Source: an uncultured Actinomyces sp. (GTDB lineage: Bacteria > Actinomycetota > Actinomycetes > Actinomycetales > Actinomycetaceae). From it: 17,705 nucleotides of DNA. The notes beneath the pieces are model-generated. The model was given only the letters and a program-made list of their open reading frames with translations, did no database searches and was not told the DNA's origin. The stretch is from positions 1 to 17,705 of the forward strand of contig CALISI010000050.1 of assembly GCA_938041695.1 (NCBI GenBank). The letters run 5' to 3'. Both the position numbers and the translations under genes were made by a program. Positions 14,138-17,705 of this stretch are shown in pieces (position 1 is the stretch's first letter; every line of letters begins with the position of its first letter).

Positions 14138-14833
14138 GTGCGAGAGATAGCCCTGGACACCCAAGCCGCCACCACCGTCGCCATCGTCGACAACGGCAGC
14201 GTCATTGCCCGCGCCCGCAACGATTCTGGGCGCCACCACGCCGAATCGATCACCCCGCTCGTGCGCGAGGCCCTCGCGGCCGCCGGACTGCCCGCCCAGC
14301 TCGCGCAAGCAGGCATCGACCGTATCCTCGTAGGCACCGGCCCCGCCCCCTTCACCGGCCTGCGCGCGGGCCTCGTCTCCGCTCGCGTCCTCGCGGCCGT
14401 TGCGGGCGTGCCCGCGTACGGCGTGTCCGCCCTCGACGTTATCGCCCGCCAGGGCCTCGACCTGCTCGCCCCCGACGTGCGCGTCTACGCGGTCGCCGAC
14501 GCGCGCCGCCGCGAACTCTACTGGGGCTCCTTCGTCGCCGCCGGACCCGACGACGTCGCCCTCGAAGGCCGCCTCGAAGTGGGGGACGTGTCCGCGCTGC
14601 TGGGCGCCATGCGGGGCGCCCCCGGCCTCGTCGTGGCCGGAGCGCCGATCCCCGCGCACAGCGCCGACGCGCTTGCTCGCGCCGACCTCGGCCCCCAGGT
14701 GAGCCTCGATCCCGCGGTCATGAGCCGCATCGTTGCCACGCGCCTGTCGCGCGGCGAGGAGGACCGCCTGCGCACCGATCCCCTCTACCTGCGTCGCCCG
14801 GACATCCAGGGCCAGCCCACCGCGCGCCTGTGA
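14138..14833 (+). CDS. tsaB: tRNA threonylcarbamoyladenosine biosynthesis protein TsaB
   Basis: TsaB is an inactive kinase-like (ASKHA-fold) partner that forms a dimer with TsaD and binds TsaE in the t6A complex. The 231-residue product starts with the typical strand MREIALDTQA and has HHAESITPLV (33-42) and the signature GTGPAPFTGLRAGL (66-79), where most homologues read GPGSFTGLR, followed by ARVLAAVAGVPAYGVSALD and the YAVADARRRELYWG strand. The GTG at 14138 is nine bases after the tsaE stop. The gene ends in a 4-base GTGA overlap with rimI. Its partner TsaD is not encoded next to it here and must come from elsewhere in the genome. Confidence 0.94.
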   Translation: MREIALDTQAATTVAIVDNGSVIARARNDSGRHHAESITPLVREALAAAGLPAQLAQAGIDRILVGTGPAPFTGLRAGLVSARVLAAVAGVPAYGVSALDVIARQGLDLLAPDVRVYAVADARRRELYWGSFVAAGPDDVALEGRLEVGDVSALLGAMRGAPGLVVAGAPIPAHSADALARADLGPQVSLDPAVMSRIVATRLSRGEEDRLRTDPLYLRRPDIQGQPTARL

Positions 14834-15279
14834 ACGCCGCGCTGCGCGTCGCGGGGCCAGACGACCTCGAACTGTTCGCAGCTCTCGAGGCCGAGGTCTT
14901 CGCCGAAGACCCCTGGACCCCCTACATGATCGCCGAGGAGCTCTCCTCCCCAGCCTCGCGCTACTGGATTGCCACTGATGACGGGGGTGACGTCGTCGGA
15001 TACGGCGGCGCCAAGGTCGGGGGAGACCAAGCAGACATCATGACGATCGGCGTGCGCTCCCACGCGCGCGGACGAGGCTTCGGAGCGGCCATCCTCGATA
15101 CCCTCCTGGTCTGGTCGCGGCAGGCCGGGGCGCGCGAGATCTTCCTCGACGTTCGCCCCTCGAACGAGGGAGCCATCGGCCTGTACGAGTCGCGCGGATT
15201 CGTCGAAATTGGGCGCCGTCCCCGCTACTTCCGCAACCCCGTCGAAGAGGCCGTCGAGATGAGGGCGCCCCTGAGCTAA
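14830..15279 (+). CDS. rimI: Ribosomal-protein-S18-alanine-type N-acetyltransferase RimI
   Basis: RimI is a GNAT-fold enzyme that acetylates protein N-termini, classically that of ribosomal protein S18, using acetyl-CoA. The 149-residue product has the acetyl-CoA pyrophosphate loop in TIGVRSHARGRGFG (72-85; the R/Q-x-x-G-x-G/A pattern), LDVRPSNEGAIGLYESRGF (106-124) and a closing GRRPRYF (128-134), all typical of RimI. Acidic and aromatic residues near the start (AEVFAEDPW, 21-29) also fit. The GTG at 14830 overlaps the tsaB stop by four bases and has no ribosome-binding site of its own, so translation is probably coupled to tsaB. The tsaB-rimI pair is the common order, normally followed by tsaD, which is missing here. 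Confidence 0.92.
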   Translation: MNAALRVAGPDDLELFAALEAEVFAEDPWTPYMIAEELSSPASRYWIATDDGGDVVGYGGAKVGGDQADIMTIGVRSHARGRGFGAAILDTLLVWSRQAGAREIFLDVRPSNEGAIGLYESRGFVEIGRRPRYFRNPVEEAVEMRAPLS

Positions 15280-15391
15280 GTGGATGCGACGACCACCACT
15301 AAATAGGTGCAGTCGATGTATCAAAATTCGTGTCTCTCGGCCCCTGTTTATGGGTCCGATGGTCCTAGGTGTTTTCCTTGCAATCGCGGGG

Positions 15392-15455
15392 CAAGGGGTG
15401 CGCGATAACCGCGGAAAATAGCGGAAAATGACAGCGTGTCGACAAGGGGTGCGCG
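15392..15455 (+). repeat. Nested direct repeats upstream of sdhC
   Basis: CAAGGGGTGCGCG occurs at 15392-15404 and again at 15443-15455, 51 bases apart. Between them is a tandem pair GCGGAAAATA-GCGGAAAATG (15411-15430). The 231-base gap 15280-15510 between rimI and sdhC contains no other gene and no strong terminator. The repeats end 43 bases before the proposed sdhC -10 box, a position suited to activator or repressor binding in the control of succinate dehydrogenase. Confidence 0.45.
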
Positions 15456-15498
15456 GGTCCTCGTGCCATGGTCCTACGAGGCGGACGAAAAGCGTCGA

Positions 15499-15504
15499 TA
15501 TGCT
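15499..15504 (+). promoter_or_regulatory. Candidate leaderless promoter (-10) for sdhC
   Basis: TATGCT fits TAnnnT and is followed by exactly six bases (CATTCC) and the ATG at 15511. No Shine-Dalgarno-like purine run lies within reach of this ATG, which favours a leaderless message. No -35 hexamer is visible at 16-18 bases. Confidence 0.45.
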
Positions 15505-15510
15505 CATTCC

Positions 15511-16224
15511 ATGGCCACTCAAAATGTCGCAACGAAGAAGCGCCGCGCGTGGACCACCAGCGTCTTTATTAAGCAGCTGATGGCCGTCTCGGGCTTCGTT
15601 TTCGTTTTCTTCTTGCTGTTCCACTCCTACGGCAACCTCAAGATGTTCCTGGGTGCGCAGGTCTACAACGACTACGCGCACTGGCTGCATGAAGAGGCTT
15701 TCGTGCCGATCTTCCCGCACGGCGGATTCATCTGGGTCTTCCGCGCCGCCATGGTGCTCATGCTCGTGATCCACCTGTGGGCCGCCGCCTACACGTGGAA
15801 GCGTTCGCGCCGCGCCCGCTCCACCCGCTACGTCGTCAAGAAGTCCGTCACGGACTCCTACGCGGCCCGCACCATGCGCATGAGCGGTGTCCTCATCCTG
15901 CTGATCCTGATCTTCCACATCGCTCACTTCACCACCGTGAGCCTGCCCGCGAAGCTCGCGAACTTCGGCGCTGACGTCACCACTCCTTACGACCGCATGA
16001 TCGCCTCCTTCCAGTCGCCGGTCCTCGTGATCCTCTACGCCGTGTTCGTCGGCTGCGCGTGCATCCACGTGTCCCACGGCTTCTGGTCCATGTTCCAGTC
16101 GCTCGGCTGGGTGCGTCCCGCGACCCGCAAGCCTCTGGTTGTCCTGTCGGGCCTGGTTGGTCTGGTCATCTTCGTGATGTTCATGGCCCCGCCCGTCGCC
16201 ATCGTCACCGGCTTGATCCACTGA
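15511..16224 (+). CDS. sdhC: Succinate dehydrogenase cytochrome b558 subunit
   Basis: This is the single membrane anchor of a B. subtilis/Wolinella-type complex II, passing electrons between the catalytic subunits and menaquinone through two b hemes. The 237-residue protein has five membrane helices, at about 22-45, 74-94, 123-143, 170-192 and 209-229. Candidate heme histidines lie in the family positions: His38 in FHSYGNLKMF, His88 in VIHLW, His136 or His139 in FHIAHF, and His186 or His189 in CIHVSHGFWSMFQSLG. The motif HGFWSMFQ is diagnostic for the cytochrome b558 family. I prefer the ATG at 15511 (MATQNVATKKRRAW) since the basic start fits homologues; an in-frame GTG at 15436 would add 25 residues of no family character. 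sdhA starts 16 bases after its stop, so the two form an operon. Confidence 0.93.
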   Translation: MATQNVATKKRRAWTTSVFIKQLMAVSGFVFVFFLLFHSYGNLKMFLGAQVYNDYAHWLHEEAFVPIFPHGGFIWVFRAAMVLMLVIHLWAAAYTWKRSRRARSTRYVVKKSVTDSYAARTMRMSGVLILLILIFHIAHFTTVSLPAKLANFGADVTTPYDRMIASFQSPVLVILYAVFVGCACIHVSHGFWSMFQSLGWVRPATRKPLVVLSGLVGLVIFVMFMAPPVAIVTGLIH

Positions 16225-16240
16225 GGAAGGGCACGCAATC

Positions 16241-17705
16241 ATGACCGATACACTCATCCACGGCCTCTACCGTGAAGGCGAGAAGATCGCCGACACGAAG
16301 GCCCCCCACGACGTCCCGATCGCGCAGCGCTGGGAGCAGCGTAAGTTCACCGCCGCGCTGGTCAACCCCGCCAACCGCCGCAAGCTGCGCGTTATCATCG
16401 TCGGCTCCGGCCTCGCGGGCGGCGCTGCCGCCGCCTCGCTCGGCGAAATGGGCTACAACGTCGACGTCTTCTTCTACCAGGACTCCGCCCGCCGCGCGCA
16501 CTCCATCGCCGCACAGGGTGGTATCAACGCCGCGAAGAACTACCGCAACGACAACGACTCCGTCTACCGTCTTTTCTACGACACGGTCAAGGGCGGCGAC
16601 TACCGCGCCCGTGAGGACAACGTCTACCGCCTCGCCGAGGTCAGCGCCAACATCATCGACCAGTGCGTCGCGCAGGGCGTTCCCTTCGCCCGCGAGTACG
16701 GCGGCCTCCTCGACAACCGCTCCTTCGGTGGCGTGCAGGTGTCCCGTACGTTCTACGCGCGTGGCCAGACCGGCCAGCAGCTTCTGATCGGCGCCTACCA
16801 GGCGCTCGAGCGTCAGGTCGCCGCGGGCACCGTCACCGAGCACTCGCGTCACGAAATGGTTGAGCTCATCGTCGACGAGGGCAAGGCGCGCGGCATCATC
16901 GCCCGCGACATGTCCACCGGCAAGCTCGAGATCTTCATCGCCGACGCGGTCGTCCTGGCCACCGGCGGCTACGGCAACGTGTTCTTCCTGTCCACCAACG
17001 CGATGGGCTGCAACGCGACCGCCATCTGGCGTGCGTACCGCAAGGGCGCCTACTTCGGCAACCCCTGCTTCACGCAGATCCACCCCACGTGCATCCCCCA
17101 GCACGGCGACCAGCAGTCGAAGCTGACCCTCATGTCGGAGTCGCTGCGTAACGACGGCCGCATCTGGGTGCCTAAGCGTGCCGAGGACTGCGAGAAGGAC
17201 CCGCGCGACATCCCCGAAGAGGATCGCGACTACTACCTGGAGCGCATCTACCCCTCCTTCGGTAACCTCGTACCCCGCGACATCGCGTCGCGTCAGGCAA
17301 AGAACATGTGCGACGAGGGCCGTGGCGTTGGTCCGAAGATCGACGGTGTCGCCCGCGGCGTCTACCTCGACTTCTCCGAGGCCATCTCCCGCATGGGCAA
17401 GGCGGCCGTCTCCGCGAAGTACGGCAACCTCTTCGACATGTACGAGCGCATCACGGGCGACAACCCCTACGAGGTGCCTATGCGCATCTACCCGGCCGTC
17501 CACTACACCATGGGTGGCCTGTGGGTGGACTACGACCTCGAGTCGAACCTGCCCGGTCTGTACGTGGCCGGCGAGGCGAACTTCTCCGACCACGGCGCTA
17601 ACCGCCTGGGTGCCTCGGCGCTCATGCAGGGCCTGTCGGACGGCTACTTTGTCCTGCCCAACACGATCAACGACTACCTGGCGCACTGCTTCCACCTGCC
17701 CAAGC
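16241..17705 (+). CDS. sdhA: Succinate dehydrogenase flavoprotein subunit (3' end outside the window)
   Basis: SdhA oxidises succinate to fumarate and passes electrons from FAD to the iron-sulfur subunit. The 488 codons visible have no stop and run off the window. After a ~50-residue lead, the FAD-binding loop is VGSGLAGGAAAASLGEMG (54-71). His87 in HSIAAQGG is the expected covalent FAD attachment site. Further signatures are GQTGQQLL, ATGGYGN, QIHPTCIP with a substrate-binding His, LMSESLRNDG, the active-site region SFGNLVPRDIASR, HYTMGGLWVD and NFSDHGANRLGASALMQG. The wording is that of the actinobacterial/b558-linked SdhA, which has a longer N-terminus than the E. coli enzyme. The ATG at 16241 has AGGAAGG (16224-16230) ten bases upstream, overlapping the sdhC stop. 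sdhB is expected just outside the window. Confidence 0.95.
   Translation, partial: MTDTLIHGLYREGEKIADTKAPHDVPIAQRWEQRKFTAALVNPANRRKLRVIIVGSGLAGGAAAASLGEMGYNVDVFFYQDSARRAHSIAAQGGINAAKNYRNDNDSVYRLFYDTVKGGDYRAREDNVYRLAEVSANIIDQCVAQGVPFAREYGGLLDNRSFGGVQVSRTFYARGQTGQQLLIGAYQALERQVAAGTVTEHSRHEMVELIVDEGKARGIIARDMSTGKLEIFIADAVVLATGGYGNVFFLSTNAMGCNATAIWRAYRKGAYFGNPCFTQIHPTCIPQHGDQQSKLTLMSESLRNDGRIWVPKRAEDCEKDPRDIPEEDRDYYLERIYPSFGNLVPRDIASRQAKNMCDEGRGVGPKIDGVARGVYLDFSEAISRMGKAAVSAKYGNLFDMYERITGDNPYEVPMRIYPAVHYTMGGLWVDYDLESNLPGLYVAGEANFSDHGANRLGASALMQGLSDGYFVLPNTINDYLAHCFHLPK

Noticed and set aside
15436..15510. 25-codon N-terminal extension of SdhC starting at a GTG
   Set aside because: The extra residues have no family resemblance and would cover the -10-like TATGCT box; ATG at 15511 fits homologues better.
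1..17705. CRISPR arrays, tRNA or rRNA genes, phage genes, defence or toxin-antitoxin systems
   Set aside because: No regularly spaced repeats, cloverleaf-like segments or matching protein motifs were seen on either strand.

Overview
The window comes from the chromosome of a high-GC Gram-positive bacterium (Actinomycetota). The best match by gene content and protein wording is the Actinomycetaceae (Actinomyces/Schaalia type). The basis is the GC-rich third codon positions, GTG starts, actinobacterial forms of L13, S9, GlmM, GlmS and Nnr, the rplM-rpsI-glmM ... coaA / glmS ... nnr-alr-tsaE-tsaB-rimI gene order, and the single-anchor cytochrome b558-type succinate dehydrogenase. The genus is inferred, not proven.

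Layout. Positions 44-1017 hold rplM and rpsI, closed by a 13-bp perfect-stem terminator. glmM follows (1198-2550). Positions 2551-6250 are an accessory insert in this housekeeping cluster. It contains a TIM-barrel-like DUF4862-type gene (2720-3622), a lower-GC hypothetical gene on the minus strand (4713-3739), a complete ISL3-family insertion sequence (4733-6148, 27-bp terminal repeats), and the last 27 codons of a cell-wall-binding-repeat protein (6149-6232). The IS has no matching 8-bp target duplication, and the genes on both sides look cut at its ends, so this is probably an IS-mediated deletion scar. Housekeeping genes then resume: coaA (minus) and glmS (plus) diverge from a 106-bp gap; a short GRP-type sugar transporter gene follows (9688-10326), apparently missing about 80-90 central residues; then nnr, alr, tsaE, tsaB and rimI in one direction. 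The window ends with sdhC and the first 488 codons of sdhA, whose end lies outside the window.

How the genes fit together. GlmS and GlmM are consecutive steps from fructose-6-phosphate to glucosamine-1-phosphate, the entry to UDP-GlcNAc and peptidoglycan; alr supplies D-alanine for the same wall. CoaA starts coenzyme A synthesis, and Nnr repairs damaged NAD(P)H. TsaE and TsaB belong to the tRNA t6A machinery and RimI is an N-terminal acetyltransferase; the usual next gene, tsaD, is absent and sdhC follows instead. SdhC-SdhA are the membrane anchor and flavoprotein of respiratory complex II.

The most interesting signals are the IS-edge scar, the in-frame shortened transporter, and a recurring start layout. 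In that layout a -10-like hexamer (xAnnnT) sits exactly six bases before the start codon of coaA, nnr, alr, tsaB and sdhC, which suggests leaderless transcripts. I found no convincing new defence, CRISPR or biosynthetic system in this window.
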